Part shown: positions 7,347 through 16,285 of the stretch, in pieces
Position numbering within the stretch: position 1 is the stretch's first letter
Layout: every line of letters begins with the position of its first letter
NCBI GenBank assembly: GCA_018303285.1
Contig: JAGVYL010000021.1
Location: 1-38,726 of the forward strand
Direction: 5' to 3'
Source of the DNA: Candidatus Woesearchaeota archaeon
GTDB lineage: Archaea > Nanobdellota > Nanobdellia > Woesearchaeales > GW2011-AR9
Length of the DNA: 38,726 nucleotides
The notes under the pieces: model-generated
Database searches by the model: none
What the model was told of the DNA's origin: nothing
The model's input: only the letters and a program-made list of their open reading frames with translations
Position numbers and translations under genes: made by a program

Positions 7347-9656
7347 ATGCTCAAAGATTTCCAGCCAAGATTATATCAAGAAACTATCTTTCACACGGCC
7401 GTTAAATTCAACACCTTAGTCGTCCTGCCAACAGGCATGGGCAAGACCGGTCTTGCCTTGATGTTGGCCGCCCAGCGTCTTCATATTTATCCCGATTCAA
7501 AAATTCTTATTCTTGCTCCTACTAAACCTCTCTGTGAGCAGCATACTGAGACGTTTAAAAAACATCTGGATATAGAAAAAGAGAAGATCGCTCTCCTCAC
7601 CGGTCAAATCTCTCCCACCAAGCGAGCCGAACTCTGGCAGAATTGCCAAATCATCAGCAGCACACCCCAAGGTTTGGAAAATGACATTATCAATAGAACA
7701 ATTAATTTCAGCCAAGTCTCGTTGTTAGTCTTTGATGAGTCACATCACGCTACAGGTGATTATTCTTATGTCTGGTTAGCTAAGCAGTATCAGCAGCAAG
7801 CTAAATATCCGAGAATTCTCGCTCTTACCGCTTCTCCTGGCTCAGATTTGGAAAAGATCAAAGAAGTCTGTCAAAATCTGCTTATCGAAAAAGTGGAAGT
7901 AAGAACACCCAAAGATAAGGATATCAAGCCATACATTCAGACTGTCGAATATGAATACATTCAAGTGGAGCTGCCCGAAGAATTCAAAAAAATCAAAAAA
8001 TATCTAACCGACTGTTTCAAATCAAAAATCGAAGAAGCAAAAAAACAAGGTCATCTTCACAGCCAGTATCTCAACAAAACAGAATTGCTGAGAGTCCAAG
8101 CTCAGCTTCATGCTTCTCTTGCTTCTGGAGACAGAGATTTTCTCATAATGAAAACTATTTCTCTGCTAGCCGAAGCCTTAAAAGTGCAGCATGCATTAGA
8201 ATTAATAGAAAGCCAAGGCTTGCCTCAGTTATACAAATATCTCCATGGTTTGCAACAAGAGGCCCCATATTCAAAAGTTAAAGCTGTGCAGAATCTAGTG
8301 ATTGACTCGAATTTTAAAGCAGCTTTAGTTTTAACAGAAGAGCTGAAAGATAAAGAGATTAAACATCCTAAGCTGGAAAAAATATCGGTTTTAATCACAG
8401 AAGAATTGGAGAAATCTCCTTCTGCTAAAATAATAGTATTCACCCAATTTCGTGATTCTGCTATAGAAGTACAGAAACGGCTAGAGAACATCTCCTCCCA
8501 AATTTTTGTCGGCCAGACCAAGAAAGGAGAGACCGGTCTCTCGCAGAAAGAGCAGAAACAGATTTTAGATAATTTCCGCCTGGGCCAGTTCTCTGTTCTT
8601 ATTTCCACTTCAGTGGGAGAAGAAGGCTTGGACATTCCTCAAGTAGACTCCGTTATTTTCTATGAGCCAGTGCCTTCAGCTATCCGCTGGATCCAGCGCA
8701 GAGGAAGAACTGGCCGTCTAGCCGGCGGTAAACTGAAAGTTTTAATCACCGGCGATACGCGAGATGTCGGCTATCGCTGGTCTGCTTACCATAAAGAAAA
8801 ACGGATGCACAGAGTATTAGAGCAGATCAAAAAAGAGATGGGTTCGCTTAACCTTAAAACTTCCTTACCACATTCATCTTTACTAAGCTCTTCATCTTCT
8901 CCTTCCCCCCATTCCGCAGTCAAGGAAGCGGAGATAGAACCTTCTGCAGTTAAGACTAACGGCCAGTTTCCTCTTTCCTCTTTCGCTGCTTCAAACTCTC
9001 CCCCCCTTCCCAGTAAAACAGTTCTTATTCTAGCCGACCACCGGGAGAAAAACAATCGATTAGTCAAAGAGTTAATCGATCAAGGGGTCAATGTCAAATT
9101 AGAGCAGCTGAAAAGCGCAGATTATCTTCTAAGCGGCAAGACTGCTGTCGAATTAAAAACTCCCGAAGATTTTATCAATTCGCTAATCGATGGCCGATTA
9201 TTAGAACAGGCCAAAGAGCTGAAAAGAAATTTTGAAAAATCAGTTTTGATAATCATGGGCACAGAAAATATTTACGCTCTTCGTCAAGTACATCCTCATG
9301 CTATTCAAGGAGCTTTGGCTGCCATTATGCTAGGATACAACATTCCTATCTTTCAGACAAAAGACCCAGGAGAAACAGCTTCTCTTCTGGCAGTGATGGC
9401 CAAGCGAGAGCAGGAGAAAGACACTTCTTTCAATCTGCATTTCCAAAAGCCGGAATCATTTGAACAGCAGAAAGAGTTTGCTGTCAGTGCTCTACCCGGT
9501 ATCGGACCAGTAACTGCTAAAGACTTGCTGGCAGGCTTCGGCAGCATAAAAAAGATTGTCAATGCTTCTGAAGAAGAGCTGAAGAAAGTGTCCGGTGTAG
9601 GCGAGAAGACGGCCAAGCGGCTTAAAGACTTTTTTGAAGAGGAATATAAAAAATAG
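7347..9656 (+). CDS. hef: Hef-type helicase/ERCC4-family nuclease
   Basis: PTGMGKTGLALM Walker A, DESHHA, QRRGRTGR motif VI; ERCC4-like ADHREKN...VELKTPEDFINSLIDGRL; C-terminal HhH pair. Confidence 0.9.
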   Translation: MLKDFQPRLYQETIFHTAVKFNTLVVLPTGMGKTGLALMLAAQRLHIYPDSKILILAPTKPLCEQHTETFKKHLDIEKEKIALLTGQISPTKRAELWQNCQIISSTPQGLENDIINRTINFSQVSLLVFDESHHATGDYSYVWLAKQYQQQAKYPRILALTASPGSDLEKIKEVCQNLLIEKVEVRTPKDKDIKPYIQTVEYEYIQVELPEEFKKIKKYLTDCFKSKIEEAKKQGHLHSQYLNKTELLRVQAQLHASLASGDRDFLIMKTISLLAEALKVQHALELIESQGLPQLYKYLHGLQQEAPYSKVKAVQNLVIDSNFKAALVLTEELKDKEIKHPKLEKISVLITEELEKSPSAKIIVFTQFRDSAIEVQKRLENISSQIFVGQTKKGETGLSQKEQKQILDNFRLGQFSVLISTSVGEEGLDIPQVDSVIFYEPVPSAIRWIQRRGRTGRLAGGKLKVLITGDTRDVGYRWSAYHKEKRMHRVLEQIKKEMGSLNLKTSLPHSSLLSSSSSPSPHSAVKEAEIEPSAVKTNGQFPLSSFAASNSPPLPSKTVLILADHREKNNRLVKELIDQGVNVKLEQLKSADYLLSGKTAVELKTPEDFINSLIDGRLLEQAKELKRNFEKSVLIIMGTENIYALRQVHPHAIQGALAAIMLGYNIPIFQTKDPGETASLLAVMAKREQEKDTSFNLHFQKPESFEQQKEFAVSALPGIGPVTAKDLLAGFGSIKKIVNASEEELKKVSGVGEKTAKRLKDFFEEEYKK

Positions 9657-9745
9657 ATTTTCTGCAGGCATTAATCAAATAATTTATATACTACATCTAT
9701 TTATTAAACTATTAAACTTTAAAGTATACTTCGGGGGGTTAGAAC

Positions 9746-10804
9746 GTGGGTTGGTTGGACTTTTTTAAAAAAAGCAAGGCAAAAAAAGCAGAGGAAAAAG
9801 AGCTGAAATGGATTTTATTAGAATTTTATCGATTAAAACTAATACATTCTTCTTTAAAAAATGCTAAGAAAGATCCTAAAAATGCAAAAGAGCAGATTAC
9901 AAAAGCATTTAAACTCTTACGTAACGAAGAGAAAATTGAACGAAGATTAGCAAAAGGATTTTCTAAACTTGAAGAAGCTATTGGTAAGGAATTGGAGAGG
10001 TTAGAACAAAAACATTCTAAAAAGTTACAACCCTTTGCCGAAAGAGTACTGGAAATAAAGAAGCTTTTAGAAGCGGCAGAAGTTTTTAATGCTGATCTTG
10101 AAAAAGAAGCAGCAAAAGGAGGAGAAATTGAAAGATTATTAGAGGCTTCTACTGAATCTTTTTCCAAATTAGATGAAACTATAAACGAAATTGAAAAAGT
10201 CTTAAAAGAATTGAGAGGTTTTGAGATTGTATTAGGAAAAATAAAAACTCAAATTTCAATGATTGATGAAGAAATTGAAAAGGATTTGAAAGAGGAAAAA
10301 AAAGAACAGAAAATTAAAGAAGTTGTAGTGGAGATTAATCCCCTAATAGAATTAATTCGTAAGAAAATAAATGAATTAAAGACTGAATTTTCAGAGATTA
10401 AACATAGAGAAGAAAAAATAGCTAATTCGGCCAAGTCCGAGTTCAAAAAATTGAGTCAAAAATCAGAATTAAATCCTATCGAAGAAGATAATTACTCCCA
10501 TGATGGTGAGCTTGTAGCGAATTATAATAATCTCTCTTCGGCGATAGACGACTATTTAGATCAACTTTATACCTGGAGTAAATATTTCTTTGATCTTCAA
10601 GTAATACTTTTCTTAAACAATGAACGAGTTAGAACCATATTAGAAACAAGAATAGTTAATTTCAAAAAGTTAATTAAAGAAATTGAGGATTCCCTTATTT
10701 GTAAACATTATTCTGAAGCGAGTCCTACGATTTGTAGTGAAGTTTTAGTCTGTTTAGGAGATATAACCAAGTTAATTAATAATCTAAAAAGATTATACCC
10801 TTAA
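9746..10804 (+). CDS. Coiled-coil-rich hypothetical protein (352 aa, GTG start)
   Basis: Long Lys/Glu-rich heptad-like sequence; intact ORF. Confidence 0.65.
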   Translation: MGWLDFFKKSKAKKAEEKELKWILLEFYRLKLIHSSLKNAKKDPKNAKEQITKAFKLLRNEEKIERRLAKGFSKLEEAIGKELERLEQKHSKKLQPFAERVLEIKKLLEAAEVFNADLEKEAAKGGEIERLLEASTESFSKLDETINEIEKVLKELRGFEIVLGKIKTQISMIDEEIEKDLKEEKKEQKIKEVVVEINPLIELIRKKINELKTEFSEIKHREEKIANSAKSEFKKLSQKSELNPIEEDNYSHDGELVANYNNLSSAIDDYLDQLYTWSKYFFDLQVILFLNNERVRTILETRIVNFKKLIKEIEDSLICKHYSEASPTICSEVLVCLGDITKLINNLKRLYP

Positions 10805-11033
10805 TTTATTCAGTTAGTTATACACTTTTTAATGGAGCAAGGGGATTATTAAGAGATTTTAAAATTAATAACCACAACTTTTTCAAAAAAAAGCTGAGGT
10901 CATACTTTTTTAATCAATTATTCTTCAAAATAAAGAAATCCAAGAAAGTATAGTTTAAGTAGAAAGTCTTTATTAAGTATGCTCCAGGTAATATATCGCT
11001 TTGGAATAATAAAAAAATAATACTAAAAATATC

Positions 11034-11258
11034 TTAATCTATCGGTGCCTTAGTCATGCTTACCATAGAAGCAATAAACATCAGCACAAAGAAGATAAGG
11101 AAAGTCAGTCCCCAGGTCTGGCCCATCAAGTCAAATATGTAATAGATGGTAATAAAAAAGCCCAGTATAGACACGGCCATAAACGAGGCTTTTAAAGGCG
11201 CGGCATGCCATTTCTTAGAAAAAGGAACTTGTTTCTTTGTTTTCTTAGCCATAATCAA
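11034..11258 (-). CDS. Small membrane protein (74 aa, two predicted TM helices)
   Basis: Two hydrophobic segments after a basic N terminus; ATG at 11252 is an alternative start. Confidence 0.65.
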   Translation of the reverse strand: MIMAKKTKKQVPFSKKWHAAPLKASFMAVSILGFFITIYYIFDLMGQTWGLTFLIFFVLMFIASMVSMTKAPID

Positions 11259-11338
11259 TCACCTCTGTTTTAATAGATGAAGTATTATTTCTTATTTTAA
11301 ATATCTATCGGAAAAATTAAAAAAAATAAAAAACAAGC

Positions 11339-11614
11339 TTACTTTACTTTGGTAGCTAATATATTCCACAAGGCAGTAAACAGCCAGCCTAAGACATAAC
11401 CTCCTACAAAGGCCAAAACAACTAATACTGCTGCGGTGCCTAAGCTAAACGGCAGGACCGAATAGACATTGCCGACAAAATGCATTGGAAAAATCCAATC
11501 CAAATAGGTCTGGCCGACCCCTAACAGGACTAAGATGGCCCACAGGGCGTGCAATGCAGCCGCAAAGATACCTGTTGTCAATCCTGCTAAATTCTTATTA
11601 CAATCTCCTTTCAT
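11339..11614 (-). CDS. Small membrane protein (91 aa)
   Basis: Hydrophobic segments; apparent co-orientation with the VIT1-like gene. Confidence 0.65.
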   Translation of the reverse strand: MKGDCNKNLAGLTTGIFAAALHALWAILVLLGVGQTYLDWIFPMHFVGNVYSVLPFSLGTAAVLVVLAFVGGYVLGWLFTALWNILATKVK

Positions 11615-11644
11615 TCAAATCACCTCCGCGTTAGTACATCTTCT

Positions 11645-12340
11645 TTATAACAGCCATATTTCCAATAGTTTACCTACAATAAATCCAGCTACTGCAGTAA
11701 CCATACCGATTACTGCCATCTCCAATCCGGCTTTCTTCCAATCGCCGATAGTCAATTTGCTTTTCACTGCTCCCACGGCAAATAGGACAATTAAAGATAA
11801 CGCTAAAGCACCCATCATCCCCCATTTCACAGATAAAAAGAAAAAGGGAATCAAAGGAATCAACGAGCCGGCCACAGTCGCTCCTAAAACAAAGAAACCG
11901 GATTTTATCGGTTTATCATATTCATCAGGAAACAATCGCAGCTCTTCTTTCATCATAGTCTCTACCCAGAGCTTCTTATCACTGATAATTTTCTTTACGA
12001 TATCTGAAAGCAGTTTCCCTCGGAAACCCTTTTTATGATAGATATCCCAAATCTCTTTTTCTTCTTCCTTAGGCACTTCTTCTACTTCTCTTTTTTCTGT
12101 TTTTAATTCCTTTCGGTAAAAATCTCTAGCTGCTTTAGACGAGGTATATGCCACTGCTCCCATGGAGATGGATTCAGCAAACAGAGCAGAGATGCCTGCC
12201 ACTAAAACAATTTTCACTTCATTGGTGGCAATAGCTACTCCTAAAATCAATCCCAACACATTAACGATTCCATCCTGAGCTCCTAGAATAAACTCCTTGA
12301 GAGTCTTTCCTCTGCCAATTGCATGCACCTCTTTTTGCAT
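11645..12340 (-). CDS. VIT1/CCC1-family predicted iron/manganese transporter
   Basis: LGAQDGIVNVLGLILGVA and ALFAESISMGAVAYTSSKAARDFY motifs; C-terminal TM helices. Confidence 0.85.
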   Translation of the reverse strand: MQKEVHAIGRGKTLKEFILGAQDGIVNVLGLILGVAIATNEVKIVLVAGISALFAESISMGAVAYTSSKAARDFYRKELKTEKREVEEVPKEEEKEIWDIYHKKGFRGKLLSDIVKKIISDKKLWVETMMKEELRLFPDEYDKPIKSGFFVLGATVAGSLIPLIPFFFLSVKWGMMGALALSLIVLFAVGAVKSKLTIGDWKKAGLEMAVIGMVTAVAGFIVGKLLEIWLL

Positions 12341-12376
12341 AAACCAAAGAAATCATTTTTTATTAATAAAGGTTTA

Positions 12377-12509
12377 GGCAAATAAGTATGTGCATAGTGC
12401 GAATATCGCCAGCGAGTGAACAAAGTTCATCATTAGACTGTACTTGGTGTTTCATTACGAGATGCTTTGAATGAAACACACGAGCGAGCTATGCACATAC
12501 GGCAAATAT
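12377..12509. mobile_element. 115-bp MITE-like element copy 1 (element 12386-12500) with flanking direct repeat GGCAAATA
   Basis: GTATGTGCATAG...CTATGCACATAC terminal inverted repeats; GGCAAATA at 12377-12384 and 12501-12508; second copy at 17206. Confidence 0.85.
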
Positions 12510-12516
12510 ACGACCT

Positions 12517-12921
12517 TTATTCAACGTGCTGGCGGAAAAGGCGCTCTAAAGCCTCGGTTTTGGTTCCTAAACTATAATCTACTCTTGCCGGACTGAAACG
12601 GAAATGATCTTCCCGCGAGAAGGCATGGATCATATCTTTTAATTTTTTTTCTTTTTTGCCGTTCAGATGATTTGCCAAGATTTGGATCTCATCTCTCACT
12701 CGAGAGAATTCTGCTTGTAAGTGCTCCTCCCCCCGATGAAAGTTTTCCCGCAGTTTAGTCTCGAGATAACTGCCGTCAAAAATAACAATTCCCAACTCCT
12801 CTTCTTCGCTTTCTTTTGGACGAGGAAAATATTTCAAAACAGCGTACTCATATTTATTCTCTGGGCTGAGTACATATTCAGAAGAAGTAAGACCCAGGAT
12901 ATATCTAAAAATGCTGAGCAA
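12517..12921 (-). CDS. Small protein with DUF3037-like pattern
   Basis: YEYAVLKYFPRPKESEEEELGIVIFDG...HFRFSPARVDYSLGTKTEALERLFRQHV resembles the DUF3037 pattern; overlaps the sufS start region. Confidence 0.45.
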   Translation of the reverse strand: MLSIFRYILGLTSSEYVLSPENKYEYAVLKYFPRPKESEEEELGIVIFDGSYLETKLRENFHRGEEHLQAEFSRVRDEIQILANHLNGKKEKKLKDMIHAFSREDHFRFSPARVDYSLGTKTEALERLFRQHVE

Positions 12922-14083
12922 TCTTCTCCACCTCTTCGCAGAAAATCTTCGCTTCTTCCATGGTGTTATAAAGATAGAACGAAGCTCGCACGCTCCCTTT
13001 CAGATGATGCTGGTTAAACCAGGAGTGAACACAATGAGCTCCGCTGCGCACTGCAATTTTTTTTGACTTGTCTAGTACTCCAGCAATCAGATGAGGATCC
13101 AACTCTTTGATATTAAACGAAAAAATTCCTCCTCGCTTCTCTGCAGCTAAAGGCCCCAGTAGTTTTACTTTTCCAGATAATCTTTCTGTCATCATCTTGT
13201 TCAGCAGAATTTCGTGTTCATGGATCTCATCTAAACCAATCTTCTTCAAGTATTTAATTGCTTCTGCCAAGCCGATCACTCCGGCATAATCTTGCAATCC
13301 TGCTTCAAACTTAGCTGGTGATTCATCCCATTCCGCAGAATGATAATGACTGTCTTTGACTGTTCCTCCGCCGACAATGAATGGTTTCATCTGCCTGAGC
13401 AGTTCTTCTCGGCCGTAGAGCACTCCGCTGCTCGGCCCTAGCATCTTGTGGCCGGAAAAAGCCAGAAAATCTGCCCCCATTTTTTTTGCATTTATCTTTT
13501 GGTGCGGCACAGCCTGGGCTCCATCCAGCAACACTAAAGAACCGTTCTCATGAGCCAGCTTAATCACCTCATTTATTGGAATGGAAGTTCCATCTAAATT
13601 AGAAGTGTACACCACTGAAACCAGTCGAGTTTTTCTGCTGAGTTTCTTTTGAAATTCTTCCAGATTGAATTCTTGATCAAAAGGAATTACCTGCAGAATC
13701 GCTCCGTGTTCTTCTTTTTGCTTCAGCCAAGGCAGCAGGTTGCTGTTATGCTCTTTGCCAGAGATGATAATCTCTTCTCCCGGCCGAAAACCTAGTGAAT
13801 GAGCCACTAGATTAATTCCTTCTGTAGTATTCTTAGTAAAAATGATTTCTTTCTCTTTAGCAGAGATAAACTCTGCAATCTCCTTCCGGCTCTTCTCCAC
13901 TTCTTCTGTCACTTTCTTTCCTAAACTGTATTGGCTTCTCCCTCCGCAGGCCGGATACTGTTCGTAATACTCTCGAATCTTGTTGATTACCGGCAGAGGC
14001 CGCAGGCTCATGCAGGCAGAATCCAGATAGATGATTCCTTTCTCCAAAACTGGAAAGTCTTTTCTTATCTCTTCAAGATTCAT
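12905..14083 (-). CDS. sufS: SufS-type cysteine desulfurase
   Basis: YLDSACMSLRP, FSGHKMLGPSSGVLYG PLP-lysine motif, RSGAHCVHSW catalytic Cys motif. Confidence 0.92.
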   Translation of the reverse strand: MNLEEIRKDFPVLEKGIIYLDSACMSLRPLPVINKIREYYEQYPACGGRSQYSLGKKVTEEVEKSRKEIAEFISAKEKEIIFTKNTTEGINLVAHSLGFRPGEEIIISGKEHNSNLLPWLKQKEEHGAILQVIPFDQEFNLEEFQKKLSRKTRLVSVVYTSNLDGTSIPINEVIKLAHENGSLVLLDGAQAVPHQKINAKKMGADFLAFSGHKMLGPSSGVLYGREELLRQMKPFIVGGGTVKDSHYHSAEWDESPAKFEAGLQDYAGVIGLAEAIKYLKKIGLDEIHEHEILLNKMMTERLSGKVKLLGPLAAEKRGGIFSFNIKELDPHLIAGVLDKSKKIAVRSGAHCVHSWFNQHHLKGSVRASFYLYNTMEEAKIFCEEVEKIAQHF

Positions 14084-14127
14084 TTTAAGTGTAATGGTGG
14101 GTTTAATGGTTAAATCTTCCTTTCTCT

Positions 14128-14595
14128 TTACTTTATCAAATTCTGTTTAAACTTATTAAATCTTTCTAATCCAATATCAATTTCTCTTTCTGGCAAGTTG
14201 GACTTATTAGCAGAGCTGATTAACAGTTCTTTAGGAATAGATTCAGCTTCCTTCTTCAATGCTTGAACTTCTTGTTCTGAGAGTAAGGGAGTCAAAGCAC
14301 ATTCAATCAACGAATATTTTATTTTGCCGTTTTTACATTCTGGATATACTGGCCAGCTTTTGCACATCGAAGGCCGAGCTTCATAAATTAAACAAGAATC
14401 ATCTTCCTTCAGATAAGGGCAGGCACCATTTTTTGTTTGTAATTCATAATGATTAGGATTCACTTTTATGAAAAAATTTGAATACCCTGTTTCCAAAACT
14501 TTTTTCATCTCGTTTTCTGTAAAATCCGGACCGCACATCTTACAGCAAACTGCTCCGCAGGCTTTACAAGCGTTTAAGAATTTATCTTCGTTCAT
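14128..14595 (-). CDS. YkgJ-type cysteine cluster protein
   Basis: CKACGAVCCKMCGPDFTENE, GACPYLKEDDSCLIYEARPSMCKSWP. Confidence 0.85.
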   Translation of the reverse strand: MNEDKFLNACKACGAVCCKMCGPDFTENEMKKVLETGYSNFFIKVNPNHYELQTKNGACPYLKEDDSCLIYEARPSMCKSWPVYPECKNGKIKYSLIECALTPLLSEQEVQALKKEAESIPKELLISSANKSNLPEREIDIGLERFNKFKQNLIK

Positions 14596-14656
14596 TTTTT
14601 TTATAGGAAATTTCGCTTGGTTTAAACCCCGCGCTTTAGCGCGAAATTTGCTATTC

Positions 14657-14680
14657 CAAAAACACGCTAACGTGTTTTTG
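14657..14680. terminator. 10-bp perfect hairpin CAAAAACACG-CTAA-CGTGTTTTTG at the 3' end of the DsbA-like gene
   Basis: Read directly; loop overlaps the stop codon (14667-14669). A nested hairpin CGCGC-TTTA-GCGCG lies downstream at 14630-14643. Confidence 0.5.
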
Positions 14681-15605
14681 TTATCTTATCCAGCTCTTCT
14701 TCAATTACTTTCTTAAACGTCTTAAATGGCTTGGGCCCGACAATAGTCTGATTGTTAATAAAAAATGTAGGAGTTCCTTGTACACCGACTTTTAACCCTT
14801 CTTGAAAATCCGCTTCCACTAACGAGGTATATTTTTGGCTAAGGTAGCATTCTTTTAATTTTCCTCGATCCATACCCGCTTTCTCGGCCAAATTAAAAAA
14901 ATCTTCTTCGCTTTTGATAGTTCCCGGTTCGGCAAAAAGCAGTTGATGATATTCCGCAAACTTTCCTTGATCCTGAGCGCATTCAGCAGCTTCTGCTGAT
15001 TCCTTAGCCCAGGGATGAGTGGTAATGGGAAAATGACGGAATTCTAATTTTACTTGGCCTTTGTATTTTTCTAAAACTTCTTGGATTACCGGCTGGGCAT
15101 GTAATGTGTACGGACAAGAGTAACAGCCGAATTCAATGATTGTTAGTTCAGCTGTTGGTTCGCCGAAAGTGAATCCGGTGGTATTGGTCAGAGCAGTAAT
15201 CGGTTCTTTCTCTACGAGCTCACAGCTTTGACTGGTAGAAATTTTGCTGTTTTCTCCCAGTGGATCGAAAACGCAAAAGCCAGTAGAATCCGGACCATTG
15301 CAGTTGCCATACTGCCAATAATTATACACTCCTTGAGCCGAGAGGATAAAACTAGCAGTCAGTAGGATCAAAAAAAGCCAAGAGAGAATAGTAAAATAGC
15401 GGTAAGTAAATCCGGCAATTTTCGGCCAGCTCATCAATGAGCCAGTTACTTCTGCTTTGATGCGGGTATCTAACCCGCTTTCGCATTTGCGTAACATAAC
15501 CGTTCTACTTAGGCAGTGCCAAGCTTCTTTAGTCAATCTGCGGTATTTCACACTAAACAGGCTTAAGAGCAGAAATACTGGCAAAGCAACGATACAAAGG
15601 ACCAT
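14667..15605 (-). CDS. Membrane-anchored DsbA-family thiol oxidoreductase
   Basis: TIIEFGCYSCPYTLHAQPVIQEVL CxxC motif, GVQGTPTFFINNQTIVG cis-Pro motif; N-terminal TM segments. Confidence 0.88.
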   Translation of the reverse strand: MVLCIVALPVFLLLSLFSVKYRRLTKEAWHCLSRTVMLRKCESGLDTRIKAEVTGSLMSWPKIAGFTYRYFTILSWLFLILLTASFILSAQGVYNYWQYGNCNGPDSTGFCVFDPLGENSKISTSQSCELVEKEPITALTNTTGFTFGEPTAELTIIEFGCYSCPYTLHAQPVIQEVLEKYKGQVKLEFRHFPITTHPWAKESAEAAECAQDQGKFAEYHQLLFAEPGTIKSEEDFFNLAEKAGMDRGKLKECYLSQKYTSLVEADFQEGLKVGVQGTPTFFINNQTIVGPKPFKTFKKVIEEELDKITKTR

Positions 15606-15700
15606 TAAGGCCGATTTTACGGCCTATTTTTTAAGAATTGCTGTTTTAACGGGATACTTTGCTGTAACCTTTATATATTCCAAAATAGATTCTCTCTGAT

Positions 15701-16276
15701 ATGAAGCTCAAAGTATGGCAGTGGAGCCAGTTTCTGAAGGAAGTGGAGCTGATAGTAGACATCAGCATACCATACCTATTGATTCTTCTTACTTTTTTGA
15801 TTATTATTGAATTCTCTCTGACCGGAGCAGCGGAAAAGTATTCTCTTTTTTTTGATATATCCCATAGCATTATCATCTTTATCTTTGTGTTGGATCTTAT
15901 CTTTAAGTACCAGCGTACTCGTACTCTTGAACAATTCTTTACTCATTACTGGCTGGATATTTTGGCGGTTTTTCCATTCTATTTAGTTTTCCGCCTTTTT
16001 GAGCAGCTTACTCTTCTCTTCCGGTTTTCTGAATTGGCTCAAGAATCCCAAAAAATATTACATGAAGGATTAGAAGTAGAACGCGTAGTGGCCAAAGAAG
16101 TGCAAGGAGTAGAAAAAAGCAGCAAGCTTATGCCAAGGTTCCTCCAAGCTCTTCAAAGAAGCCCAAGACTCTTTAAGGCCAGAGTCTTTTTTAAGCATGC
16201 GCCAAGAAAGAAGAAAGAGGAAGCAAGCAAACAGAACAAAAAAAGAAAAACTAAGAAAAGAAACAAGAAAAAATAA
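15701..16276 (+). CDS. Ion-channel-like (voltage-sensor-like) membrane protein without a recognisable pore, basic C-terminal tail
   Basis: FVLDLIFKYQRT and HYWLDILAVFPFYLVFRLFE resemble S2/S3 of voltage-gated channels; no K-channel selectivity-filter motif; Lys/Arg-rich tail. Confidence 0.55.
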   Translation: MKLKVWQWSQFLKEVELIVDISIPYLLILLTFLIIIEFSLTGAAEKYSLFFDISHSIIIFIFVLDLIFKYQRTRTLEQFFTHYWLDILAVFPFYLVFRLFEQLTLLFRFSELAQESQKILHEGLEVERVVAKEVQGVEKSSKLMPRFLQALQRSPRLFKARVFFKHAPRKKKEEASKQNKKRKTKKRNKKK

Positions 16277-16285
16277 TTCTAAGCA

